Origin: Leuconostoc suionicum
GTDB lineage: Bacteria; Bacillota; Bacilli; Lactobacillales; Lactobacillaceae
Direction of reading: 5' to 3'
Assembly: GCF_001891125.1 (NCBI RefSeq)
Contig: NZ_CP015247.1
Span: 62,001 to 126,000 of the forward strand
Length of the DNA: 64,000 nt
Positions 14,777 through 22,639 of the stretch are shown here, piece by piece. The translations under genes and the position numbers were made by a program. Each line of letters opens with the position of its first letter. Positions within the stretch are counted from its first letter, which is position 1. The notes under the pieces are model-generated. The model saw only the letters and a program-made list of their open reading frames with translations. It had not been told where the DNA came from and did no database searches.

Positions 14777-15502
14777 TCACAGGAGGTTTCTTAATGCTTT
14801 TATTTTTCTTCGGGAAATTAGACAAGTTAGTTGATTATGAAGGATAATTTCATTATTAACTTTATCAATTTGTTCAATTTTATTAATATTTACAAGATAG
14901 GAACGATGGCTACGGAATAATCTATCATCCATCGCTTCGATATCTTGTAGTCGAGCTGTGAATTGGATACGTTTATTTTTACTCACTAAAGCGATTTGTC
15001 GTGTGCCCGATATTGTTTCAAAGAATAGAATATCATTGAAGGGTATCTGAAAATGGCATTGTGAGTTATTGTAGTGAAATAAATCTAGAGGCTTATCTTG
15101 ATGCCTTTTTTCTACAAGATGAGTTAAGCATTCTTTTAATTGCTGCTTAAAATCACTTGATGCTTGCGTCTTATCTATAAAGTCCAGTGCAGAGATATGA
15201 TATTGGAAAGTAAGTGGCAAGAATTCAGAATGAGTCGTGACAAAAATGATAGCAGCATATGGATCATGTTTTCTAATTTCTTTAGCGACCTGAAACCCTT
15301 TTTTATCCGATCCTTTGATTTCAATATCGAGAAAGTATATGTGATGCGTCCCATTACTCAGTAGGTGCTGTGATAGTTGTTCTGGCTTTGAGTAAGTGTT
15401 AATCTGTTGGCATGACCAATTGTTTTCCTGGATTAATTCGTTTAAGTAGCGTCGCAATTTTTGTTGCTGTATGATATCATCTTCTAAAATGTTGATGTGC
15501 AT
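14777..15502 (-). CDS. LytTR-family response regulator of the bacteriocin regulon
   Basis: This 241-aa regulator has a receiver domain (residues 1-125) with acidic pocket Glu7/Asp8/Asp9, phospho-acceptor Asp59 in YFLDIEI, Thr in FVTTHSE and Lys in FIDKTQ. A LytTR DNA-binding domain follows (about 140-240; FFETISGTRQI, FRSHRSYLVNI). This is the AgrA/ComE/PlnD type, which binds paired 9-bp repeats about two helical turns apart, exactly what is found at the promoters of this island. It is encoded five bases after the kinase gene, in the same operon, and faces a terminator. Confidence 0.9.
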   Translation of the reverse strand: MHINILEDDIIQQQKLRRYLNELIQENNWSCQQINTYSKPEQLSQHLLSNGTHHIYFLDIEIKGSDKKGFQVAKEIRKHDPYAAIIFVTTHSEFLPLTFQYHISALDFIDKTQASSDFKQQLKECLTHLVEKRHQDKPLDLFHYNNSQCHFQIPFNDILFFETISGTRQIALVSKNKRIQFTARLQDIEAMDDRLFRSHRSYLVNINKIEQIDKVNNEIILHNQLTCLISRRKIKALRNLL

Positions 15503-15507
15503 AAAAT

Positions 15508-16818
15508 TTATCCTTGTGTAATCAATGTCTGTCGGAATCGATAATTACTGCATTCGGTTTCTATATGTGCTTGTTCATAATTACTTAAGATATGTTGCAT
15601 ATTGCTCAATCCAATGCCACGATTAGCTCCTTTGCTGGTTACGCCATCTTGAAAAATATGGCTGATATTAATAAATTCTTGATTAGTAGAATTTTCAATA
15701 ATGAGACGGTGCTCCTGCTTAACATTATCTGTAATGAACGCAATATTAATAAAAGCTATTGAACATGCTTCGCTGGCTTCAATAGCGTTGTCCAACAAAA
15801 TACCCAGCATACGAATATAATCAAAAACATCAACGTGGCAAGTGGACCATTTTTGTTCAATTTCGAATTCTATATGAATACCTTTTTCTAGTGCTAAAAT
15901 AATTTTATTTGATAGAATACTTTTGATAGCAGGGATGTCGATTTTTGTTAATGATCCTAAGGTGTGATTCCCGTGATTCAATACACTCGAGGAGTTTTTT
16001 AATACATCTTCATATATAGAGCGAATCTGATTGATATCACCGGCTTGTATACTTGTTTCTAAACTGACAATTAGGTTGGCATAATCATGACGAAAGCCAT
16101 TGATACTTTTATAGAGATCTTCGATTTGTGTTGTATAGGTTGTTAAATGATCTAATTGCTGTTGCTTTTGCTGTGCTAATTGAAAGTTGAAATAATTTTG
16201 GGTAGTATTCTTAAGATAAACCAATAATGATATTAAACTAACAACAAAGAACATATTAACAGCATTTTTATATGAAGCATTGTTAAATTGGTACGTCAAT
16301 AAATAAAGTATTAGGCTAGTAGACAATAGTGAATTGATAAATTTCAAGCGATTGCTTTTCTGTAAGTGTTGGTTTTTCCGTATAATTTCTAGATTTGGTG
16401 CAATCAGTTTGATTACACCAAACTGTATAATACCTATGAGTATTGGTGTAGCAATGCTGTCATAGAGAGTCACAACATCATCTACAAAAAAGTGTGAAGG
16501 CAAAAATAGTTCGCCAAATGATTGAAGTATAGTTCCTAAAGCAGATACCGTTAAAATGGCGTATAGTCCATAAAAACAGATGAGATGAAAACTTTGAGTT
16601 TGTCTATTAGGCAGTACCCCCAGCAGTACTAGGTACAATACTTATACAGTGTGTCCCAGAATACTCAATGAGTGTGTTGTTACTAGAATAACTACTAAAA
16701 ATAAAACAAAGTAGCGTAGGCTGTACTTTGTTTTACTCATCGCACAGAATATAATATATTTTATGCCTGATAAAAATAGAAAACCAAACATAACGTTAAT
16801 CATTACTAATATATACAT
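15508..16818 (-). pseudogene. HPK10-type histidine kinase interrupted by an in-frame stop
   Basis: Read through, the frame from ATG 16818 (after AGGGGG) gives a 436-codon kinase, the normal length of the AgrC/ComD/PlnB pheromone receptors: an N-terminal multi-helix sensor, then the H box FRHDYAN, the N box LGILLDNAIEAS and the G box RGIGLSNM. Codon 59 is TAA (16642-16644), in the same frame, inside the sensor. The remaining 376 residues could only be made from a TTG at 16638 or by readthrough, and would lack the first membrane helices. The 58-aa N-terminal piece ends SILGHTV. A sequencing error is possible. Confidence 0.8.
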
Positions 16819-16907
16819 AACAAGTTCCCCCTAACTCTAGTTACATTTTACATTAAAAGATAAACGTTTACCATTAGAATCAACTCAGTCAATTAAGTAA
16901 ATAAAAA

Positions 16908-16976
16908 ACCATTAACGCAATGTTGATGACCGTTCAATGAGACAATATTGAAGTTTTATAGAATAGTGGAGATAAT
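16908..16976 (+). promoter_or_regulatory. LytTR operator and promoter of the pheromone gene
   Basis: ACCATTAAC (16908-16916) and ACCGTTCAA (16929-16937) have a 21-bp period. TTGAAG (16948-16953), a 17-bp spacer and GATAAT (16971-16976) follow; the -10 starts 63 bp after the first repeat, as at the cassettes. This fits positive autoregulation of the peptide. Confidence 0.7.
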
Positions 16977-17012
16977 GATTATACAAATATAATTTGAGGG
17001 GGATCAAAAGTA

Positions 17013-17123
17013 ATGGAATTAGAACAATTCAAAAAGTTAAATCAGGAAACGTTAACTAAAGTTAATGGGGGAGATTTGCTGCGTGGTATGTGCAGGATAA
17101 TGAACAACGCACATTTTTTTTGA
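17013..17123 (+). CDS. Double-glycine pheromone-like peptide precursor (36 aa)
   Basis: This 36-codon ORF is too short for routine calling. AGGGGGATC lies upstream. The leader MELEQFKKLNQETLTKVNGG ends in double glycine. The predicted mature peptide is DLLRGMCRIMNNAHFF, 16 residues, with one Cys, two Arg and a hydrophobic aromatic end. It is encoded alone, divergent from the kinase gene, behind a LytTR operator, the classical location of an induction factor such as plantaricin A. Exported by the C39 transporter, it should be sensed by the (interrupted) kinase. A short bacteriocin is the alternative. Confidence 0.78.
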   Translation: MELEQFKKLNQETLTKVNGGDLLRGMCRIMNNAHFF

Positions 17124-17150
17124 ACTAAATAGTAATTTATAAAAATATTT

Positions 17151-17186
17151 AAAAGGCCGCTAGTCTTCAAAAATTAGTGGCTTTTT
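17151..17186 (+). terminator. Terminator of the pheromone gene
   Basis: GCCGCTAG / TTAGTGGC arms followed by TTTTTA. Confidence 0.7.
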
Positions 17187-17290
17187 ATAATGCATTAATT
17201 AGTATCAAAAATTTTCTATTTGATATCATCCAGTAAACTAGTATAATAGCATTTATAATTACAACATGACAAAATTTAAATGGGAGAATT

Positions 17291-18094
17291 ATGAATAAAG
17301 TATTATCTATCGGCGGATCAGATACAAGTGGTGGCGGTGGCATAGAGGCGGACATTAGAACTTTCGAAAAATACAACATATTTAATTTGGTTGCTATTGA
17401 AAATATTGTTACTATGGCACCACAAACATGGGCAGTGACGCAATATACAGAACCTAATGATTTGTTTGCGGCTCAATTACAAACAACATTGGCGGTTGAT
17501 CTAAATGGCATTAAAGTTGGTATGATTTCAGATGTTGATAATTTCAATACATTGGTTGGCTATCTAGAAAGTGTGAACCCCAGTGTATTGTTGGTGGATC
17601 CCGTCATGGCTACAAAATTGTCAATCGATAATGATCGTATGGTTAATCTAGAGACCTACAAAGCAAAGTTGTTAGCCAAAGCGGACATTATTACGCCAAA
17701 CATTTTGGAAGCAGCGATGTTAACGGGAGTGGAGTCTATTAACAACGTTTCCGAAATGAAAGTAGCCGCTGAAAAGTTGTCTAGCTATGGCATTAAATAT
17801 GTTGTCATTAAATCGGGTAGTAGGTTTGGTGATAATCTAGCTACAGACGTGCTGTATGATGGTACTACTTTTGAAATATTCCAACGGGAATCGATAGCAA
17901 CTGATTACAATCATGGTGCAGGCTGTACTTTTTCTGCAGCTGTATTAGCGAACACTGTGAAGGGATTGCCAATACACGAGGCGGTTCTTGATGCCAAAAA
18001 TTTTACATTTCAGTCGATAGAAAATGAAGTTAGAGTCAATCAATTTGTAGGCCATGTTTGGCAAGGAGAAAATGGTCATGGGGCAACAAAATAG
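17291..18094 (+). CDS. PdxK/ThiD-family vitamin kinase
   Basis: This 267-aa ribokinase-fold enzyme phosphorylates a hydroxymethylpyrimidine- or pyridoxal-type substrate with ATP. The N-terminal GGSDTSGGGGIEADI loop (residues 8-22), the DPVMATK segment near 100 and the C-terminal ATP/anion-hole motif NHGAGCTFSAA (about 211-221) are family landmarks. The gene overlaps the start of an ECF S component, which suggests salvage of the same vitamin: pyridoxine or a thiamine pyrimidine. The window has a second, more ThiD-like paralogue at 50408, so this one may be the B6 kinase. That split is inferred. Confidence 0.82.
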   Translation: MNKVLSIGGSDTSGGGGIEADIRTFEKYNIFNLVAIENIVTMAPQTWAVTQYTEPNDLFAAQLQTTLAVDLNGIKVGMISDVDNFNTLVGYLESVNPSVLLVDPVMATKLSIDNDRMVNLETYKAKLLAKADIITPNILEAAMLTGVESINNVSEMKVAAEKLSSYGIKYVVIKSGSRFGDNLATDVLYDGTTFEIFQRESIATDYNHGAGCTFSAAVLANTVKGLPIHEAVLDAKNFTFQSIENEVRVNQFVGHVWQGENGHGATK

Positions 18095-18644
18095 GGTAGT
18101 CATAGATATTGTGTTAGTTGCTTTATTTACTAGTATTACATTTGTAGCGACCAGTATACAGGTTCCAATGCCGGCACTGATAGGGAAACCATTTGTACAT
18201 CTGGGTAACTCAGCAGTGCTTCTTTCGGTACTTTTATTAGGCTATAAACGGGGTGCATTGGCTGGTGGCTTTGGATTAGCATTATTTGATGTGATGCATG
18301 GTTATGCCATGGAAGCACCTTATTATTTTATTGAGTGCTTTATTGTTGGTGGTATTGCAGATTATGTATTTTCATTAGTAGACTATAAAAAACATGGGAC
18401 AAATTTAAAATTAATTCTGGTTATTTTTTCAGCTGTTTTTGCTAAATTAGTAATGACAACGGGACATAATTTTGTGATGAGCTTATTTAAGGGGATGACA
18501 CTCCAACCAGCAATAATAGCTACTATTTCATCTCTTTTTCCTACCATAATTAATTGCATTACGACATTAGTTACTGTCTTTGTGATATATCGAGTACTAG
18601 CTGAACAGTTTAAACGATTATTTGTAAGAAATAATTTTAATTAA
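18078..18644 (+). CDS. ECF transporter S component, probably for vitamin B6 or HMP
   Basis: This 188-aa membrane protein with about six helices has the S-component layout: basic start, helix 1 with VALFTSITFVATSIQVP, the loop GKPFVHLGNSAVLLS, and GYKRGALAGGFGLALFDVMHG, which resembles PdxU/HMP-type S components. AAGGAG ends nine bases before ATG 18078, inside the kinase gene; ATG 18072 is three bases from it. It overlaps the kinase by 17 bases. It needs the shared EcfAA'T energising module, which is not in the window. Confidence 0.78.
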   Translation: MGQQNRVVIDIVLVALFTSITFVATSIQVPMPALIGKPFVHLGNSAVLLSVLLLGYKRGALAGGFGLALFDVMHGYAMEAPYYFIECFIVGGIADYVFSLVDYKKHGTNLKLILVIFSAVFAKLVMTTGHNFVMSLFKGMTLQPAIIATISSLFPTIINCITTLVTVFVIYRVLAEQFKRLFVRNNFN

Positions 18645-18659
18645 ACTTCGACTTATTGG

Positions 18660-18701
18660 TAAAAAGCTATTATCTTATTATTTATAGGATAGTAGTTTTT
18701 T
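18660..18701 (+). terminator. Terminator after the ECF S component
   Basis: CTATTATC / GATAGTAG arms followed by TTTTTTT. Confidence 0.7.
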
Positions 18702-18710
18702 TGCTCATAA

Positions 18711-18733
18711 TAGTTGCGATTAGCGCAGCTAAA
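18711..18733. repeat. Palindromic repeat GTTGCGAYYAGCGCAGC, copy 1
   Basis: TAGTTGCGATTAGCGCAGCT followed by AAA. The copy at 20692-20714 differs only in the two central bases. The element is an imperfect inverted repeat (AGTTGCG / CGCAGCT) and lies upstream of the gene at 18813, about 30 bp before a TATACT (18762-18767). Confidence 0.6.
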
Positions 18734-18812
18734 CATATACAACACCAGTTTTGTTTCTATGTATACTAAGTGTATCGAGTATAGAGGAAATATAGATTAT
18801 AAGGAGTATATT

Positions 18813-19103
18813 ATGGGATTTTTCAAAATTCTGCATGATTATGTTAAAGATAATTATGAAAATGGCATATATAGAGAGAATGAGAAGTGGTTTGAAAAGG
18901 ATAAAAATAGTGTGGATGATTATCAACTAGGGTATGAACAAGCAAAGCGTGATTATCACAAACACCACACTTTTAAGCGTTTTCCCTCTACTGCTGCTAA
19001 TTTTATTAATATCGTTGCTAATAACAAAGCTGTTGAAGTATCAAAATTCATTAGTGGCTATGAGAATGCTAAACACGATATTCTCACAAAGAAGACGTTT
19101 TAA
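18813..19103 (+). CDS. 96-aa hypothetical protein
   Basis: The ATG at 18813 follows AAGGAG by seven bases and is preferred to an earlier in-frame start at 18714, which would lie across the upstream promoter and repeat element. The product is charged and Lys/Asp/Tyr-rich without membrane segments. A short motif is repeated: GYEQAKRD near residue 47 and GYENAKHD near residue 85. I do not recognise the family. It stands alone, behind the palindromic repeat that also occurs upstream of the HTH-ABC fusion gene, so the two may share a regulator. Confidence 0.6.
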   Translation: MGFFKILHDYVKDNYENGIYRENEKWFEKDKNSVDDYQLGYEQAKRDYHKHHTFKRFPSTAANFINIVANNKAVEVSKFISGYENAKHDILTKKTF

Positions 19104-19225
19104 TTTTTGGATACAAGTTTTTTCTGATAGTAGTTTAAATTGACTCTAAAACGACTGAATTATAGTAAGATAAAGATATATTTAGTATTAAATATGGTGA
19201 TTGTCATAAAATGAGGGGAGCAAAT

Positions 19226-20581
19226 ATGGTCAAATTTAATTTTTCGTGTACCAATATTGATAATTTGAAAAGTGCATATGATTTTGTAGTTATTGGGTCA
19301 GGTGCCGCAGGCATGACTGCGGCTATTCAGGCGCAAGAGTTGGGGCTGGATGTGGTTATATTTGAAAAGTTAAATAACCTAGGGGGTAATTCGATGCGTG
19401 CGTCTACTGGCATGAATGCTGTTGAAACGATGACACAATTAAAGTATCAGATAATTGACTCGCAGGAATCATTTTATGAAGAGACACTGAAGGGTGGAAA
19501 AGGTAGTAATAATAAGGAATTATTGTCATATTTCGTGAGACATACTGAATCTGCAATTGAATGGTTGTCTCATCATAATATTGAATTAAATGAGATTGTA
19601 TCGACAGGTGGTATGTCAAAAAAACGCGCTCATCGACCAACCGGTGCCACCGCAATTGGCAGTTATCTTGTAAACGGGCTGCAACAGCAGTTAGTGGAAA
19701 AGCACATCCCCGTTTTTAATCAGACAAAAGTCTTATCTTTGGTTAAGAATGATGGTCATATCTCGGGGGTTGAGATTGAGCATCCGCAAGCAGGTAAAAA
19801 GATTATTAATGCCAAAGCAGTTCTGATTGCTAGTGGTGGATTCGCACAAAATCGTACCCTGATGTCAGTATATGCTCCTGATTTATTAAGGTTAGGCACA
19901 ACAAATCATCCTGGTGCGACCGGTGACGGTATTAAACTTGCAACAACAGCAGGTGGCGCACTGGTAGATATGAACAAAGTACAAGTTCACCCAACTGCCC
20001 AGCAGGAAACAGATCACGTTTATTTAATAGGTGAGGGGTTACGCGGTGCTGGTGCTATTTTGATCAATCATTCGGGCAAACGTTTTACTAATGAAATGGC
20101 TACGCGTGATCAGGTGACTAAGGCCATTGATGACCTACATCAGGATGGAGCGATACTGATATTTGATCAGGGCATTCGCGAAGTATTTAAAGCAGCCGAT
20201 TTTTATGTTGCCATGCGGTTAGCTGTTTCAGGAAATACAATATGTGAGTTAGCGGAAAAAATAGGTGTAAATCCCAATAACTTGGAAGAAACAGTAAGTA
20301 GTTGGAACATTTATCAAGAGACCGTTGAGGATATAGCATTTGGTCGCCAGACAGGCATGGATCGTGGTATTGAGAAGTCGCCTTATTATGCGATTCATAT
20401 TAAGCCGGCCGTTCATTACACAATGGGCGGAATAAAGATTAATAGTTTAACTGAAGTTTTAAATGAGATAGGTGAGACAGTACCAGGATTATTTGCTGCT
20501 GGTGAGGTGACTGGTGGATTACATGGAGACAATCGCATTGGTGGTAATTCAATTTCCGAAACAATTGTTTTTGGCCGATAG
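19226..20581 (+). CDS. Soluble fumarate reductase flavoprotein, C-terminus cut by a stop
   Basis: This FAD-dependent enzyme of the FrdA/UrdA type reduces fumarate to succinate and would dispose of reducing power. GSGAAGMTAAIQA (about residues 24-36) binds FAD, GGNSMRASTG follows, the RGAGAILINHSGKRFTNEMATRDQ region holds the active-site Arg, and AGEVTGGLHGDNRIGGNS near the end is the second FAD contact. GGGGAG precedes ATG 19226. The 451-aa frame ends at TAG 20579-20581 after VFGR; the same frame continues AGKQAAKHVLSLS to TAA 20621-20623, the conserved family ending. A CAG-to-TAG change therefore removes 14 residues, and activity is uncertain. Confidence 0.85.
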   Translation: MVKFNFSCTNIDNLKSAYDFVVIGSGAAGMTAAIQAQELGLDVVIFEKLNNLGGNSMRASTGMNAVETMTQLKYQIIDSQESFYEETLKGGKGSNNKELLSYFVRHTESAIEWLSHHNIELNEIVSTGGMSKKRAHRPTGATAIGSYLVNGLQQQLVEKHIPVFNQTKVLSLVKNDGHISGVEIEHPQAGKKIINAKAVLIASGGFAQNRTLMSVYAPDLLRLGTTNHPGATGDGIKLATTAGGALVDMNKVQVHPTAQQETDHVYLIGEGLRGAGAILINHSGKRFTNEMATRDQVTKAIDDLHQDGAILIFDQGIREVFKAADFYVAMRLAVSGNTICELAEKIGVNPNNLEETVSSWNIYQETVEDIAFGRQTGMDRGIEKSPYYAIHIKPAVHYTMGGIKINSLTEVLNEIGETVPGLFAAGEVTGGLHGDNRIGGNSISETIVFGR

Positions 20582-20623
20582 GCGGGCAAGCAAGCTGCAA
20601 AACATGTTTTGAGTTTGTCATAA
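20582..20623 (+). pseudogene. Untranslated remnant of the fumarate reductase C-terminus
   Basis: In frame after the TAG, the sequence codes for AGKQAAKHVLSLS and then TAA. AGKxAA after VFGR is conserved in fumarate reductase flavoproteins, so these codons belonged to the gene before the stop arose. Confidence 0.7.
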
Positions 20624-20648
20624 ATTAAATTTTTGAGAGAAATCTGGA

Positions 20649-20678
20649 AGGATTATTGGTGAACCAATAGTCTTTTTT
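20649..20678 (+). terminator. Terminator of the fumarate reductase gene
   Basis: GATTATTGG / CCAATAGTC arms and TTTTTT. Confidence 0.75.
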
Positions 20679-20691
20679 GGTATGCAACTAC

Positions 20692-20714
20692 TAGTTGCGA
20701 CCAGCGCAGCTAAA
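20692..20714. repeat. Palindromic repeat GTTGCGAYYAGCGCAGC, copy 2
   Basis: TAGTTGCGACCAGCGCAGCT followed by AAA; see 18711. Here it lies about 50 bp before TATAAT (20763-20768) of the HTH-ABC fusion gene, and a TGCAACTACTAGTTGC inverted repeat overlaps its left side. Confidence 0.6.
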
Positions 20715-20804
20715 GGGATACAGAGATATTGTGCTTTTGATGGTCAAGTGAAATCTTTTACGTATAATAAAACCTGTGCACAACAAAGTGAAGAGGATTA
20801 AAAT

Positions 20805-21695
20805 ATGGAAAATATATTCAGTTATCAGCTCAATATGTTACGGCAAAAGAAAAGTTTATCACAGGAGCTTATTGCTCAAAAGTTATATGTTTCGCGTCAA
20901 TCCGTTTCAAAATGGGAACGTGGGGATGCTGAACCAGACATTGATAAACTTATCGCGTTAGCGGACATCTTTGGAGTTGATTTAAATTATTTATTGGCCG
21001 GACAACAGAGTCCAGAAGAATTATTATTGAAGTTGACGGCCGTTCGAAAAGGCTTTAAAAAACCAGTACTAAATGATGTGAATTTAGAAATTTATGGTAA
21101 GGATCGCATTGCATTATTAGGGAGCAATGGTTCGGGTAAGTCCACTATTGTAAATATCATTGCGGGGATGTTGCGGCCAGATGCGGGTCACATCGAAAGA
21201 TTATTTGATCCCAAAGAGGATTTAAATGTTATGCCTCAAGAAAATGTTTTAATAGAAACGCTTCGATTAGCAGAACATATAGCTCTTTCTGCTGGCATTC
21301 ATCGTATTTATTCAACGCAGTTTGTTAGTGGGTTATTGCAAAAGTTTCATTTGGAAGAACAAGCTAATGTCAGAATTAGTGATCTATCTGGCGGTCAAAA
21401 AAGAAGACTTGCCTTATTATTAAGCGTAATGAGTTCTTCAAAGCTTTTGATTCTAGATGAACCGACAGTTGGCATGGATTTAGAATCTATTGATTTCTTT
21501 TGGAATTATATGGATCATGTTGCTGGTAGCGTTTTGACTATTACACATGATTTTAATCAAATTGATCGGTATTTTAATCGTGTTTTGTTATTAAAAGACG
21601 GTGTGATTGTACAAGATGAAAAAGTTACGGAAATACATTCTAATAATCAGACGATTGAAGAATGGTACCGCAAGTATAATAATAACGAGGGGTGA
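20805..21695 (+). CDS. HTH-ABC ATPase fusion protein
   Basis: This 296-aa protein joins an XRE-type helix-turn-helix (residues 5-62; LIAQKLYVSRQSVSKWERG) to an ABC ATPase domain (about 73-290). Walker A GSNGSGKST is at 106-114, LSGGQKRRLALL near 195, Walker B LLILDEPT near 217, and the H loop is TITHDF. The HTH replaces the usual regulator of GntR/XRE-ABC operons, so ATPase and transcription factor are one polypeptide. With the permease encoded six bases downstream it should form an ABC-2 exporter, possibly for antimicrobial peptides or bacteriocin resistance. The start follows GAAGAGG. Confidence 0.85.
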   Translation: MENIFSYQLNMLRQKKSLSQELIAQKLYVSRQSVSKWERGDAEPDIDKLIALADIFGVDLNYLLAGQQSPEELLLKLTAVRKGFKKPVLNDVNLEIYGKDRIALLGSNGSGKSTIVNIIAGMLRPDAGHIERLFDPKEDLNVMPQENVLIETLRLAEHIALSAGIHRIYSTQFVSGLLQKFHLEEQANVRISDLSGGQKRRLALLLSVMSSSKLLILDEPTVGMDLESIDFFWNYMDHVAGSVLTITHDFNQIDRYFNRVLLLKDGVIVQDEKVTEIHSNNQTIEEWYRKYNNNEG

Positions 21696-21701
21696 TGCAG
21701 G

Positions 21702-22430
21702 ATGATTACATATATAGAATTAAAGGAAACGTTTCGTAACAGACGATTTATTTTATTTACACTTATTTCACCAGTAATGTGGTACATATTCATGGTTAAT
21801 ATAGCAAAGTCAGCTGGGTTCTTTACTCACCGTTATTCGAGTATTTGGTTTGTTGCTTCTTGCGTAATGGGTATTATGGGCAACTCAGTTGTTACGTTTG
21901 GAAAAACCATTAATCGTAGCCAAAATTTTTACTTTTTACAAGCTAAGACCTCACGTTATGGTATAAAAAATTGGGTGTTGGATCAAATGATGATTCAGCT
22001 GATTTTAAATGCCCTCATTGCGCTAACTGTAACCATTTGTGGTGTTGTTATGCAGACAATACAATTAGACATTAATTTCATTTTTGAGGTTTTGTTGTGT
22101 CAAGTACTGGGAATATATTTTTGTTTAATAGGATTTGCGATGGGCATCATAGCTGATAACAAAGTATTGGATGCGTTATCCTTTCCAATTATGATGGTTT
22201 GGGCATTACTGATTATACCTTTTGATACGTGGACCACAGGGAGCTTTGTCACTATTATCAGTGCTGTTCAAAAGTTGTTCCCCGGGTATTATTTATTTAC
22301 GATAATACAGCATTTGATTGATAGTAGTAGTGTTGGATATAGTTTATTGCGTTTTGTAGCAACGATTGTTATGACTGCTGTCCCTGTAGGTGTATTTACT
22401 TACCTCCATATCCGGCGGATGACGAGTTAA
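21702..22430 (+). CDS. ABC-2 type permease partner of the HTH-ABC fusion
   Basis: This 242-aa protein has six predicted membrane helices and begins with a short cytoplasmic amphipathic part (ELKETFRNRRF), the layout of ABC-2 (DrrB/NatB-like) export permeases. It starts six bases after the fusion gene with GAGGGG upstream, so the two genes form an operon. The substrate is not visible. Export of toxic compounds or peptides is the usual role of such two-gene systems. Confidence 0.8.
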   Translation: MITYIELKETFRNRRFILFTLISPVMWYIFMVNIAKSAGFFTHRYSSIWFVASCVMGIMGNSVVTFGKTINRSQNFYFLQAKTSRYGIKNWVLDQMMIQLILNALIALTVTICGVVMQTIQLDINFIFEVLLCQVLGIYFCLIGFAMGIIADNKVLDALSFPIMMVWALLIIPFDTWTTGSFVTIISAVQKLFPGYYLFTIIQHLIDSSSVGYSLLRFVATIVMTAVPVGVFTYLHIRRMTS

Positions 22431-22481
22431 CCACATTTGATAAATGGGGTTGTGTTTAGATAGAAAATGTTGAGGAAAAAT

Positions 22482-22525
22482 AGAAAGCATAAGATGTATA
22501 TTCGCATGTTATGCTTTCTATTTTT
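22482..22525 (+). terminator. Terminator after the ABC-2 exporter
   Basis: AGAAAGCATA / TATGCTTTCT with an 18-base loop and a T tract. Confidence 0.8.
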
Positions 22526-22563
22526 ATGCATTGAGTTAATGTAAAAATGCATTGATTTAATGT
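22526..22563 (+). promoter_or_regulatory. Tandem 17-bp direct repeats upstream of ykcB-like gene
   Basis: ATGCATTGAGTTAATGT (22526-22542) and ATGCATTGATTTAATGT (22547-22563) differ at one base and have a 21-bp period. A TACAAT (22605-22610) follows. Tandem repeats two turns apart upstream of the -35 region suggest an activator site of a response regulator. Confidence 0.5.
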
Positions 22564-22639
22564 TGAATTAATTTTTGTTTAACATACATATATTAATCCA
22601 CTCTTACAATAAATTTATCTGAATAAGGAGGTAAACGTT

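Noticed and set aside
14665-14847. 60-aa plus-strand ORF
   Set aside because: It runs through a strong bidirectional terminator and overlaps the response regulator gene antisense.
7015-17186. Insertion sequences or CRISPR as explanation of the repeats
   Set aside because: No transposase ORF, no terminal inverted repeats with target duplications and no regular spacer array were seen; the repeats are promoter elements.
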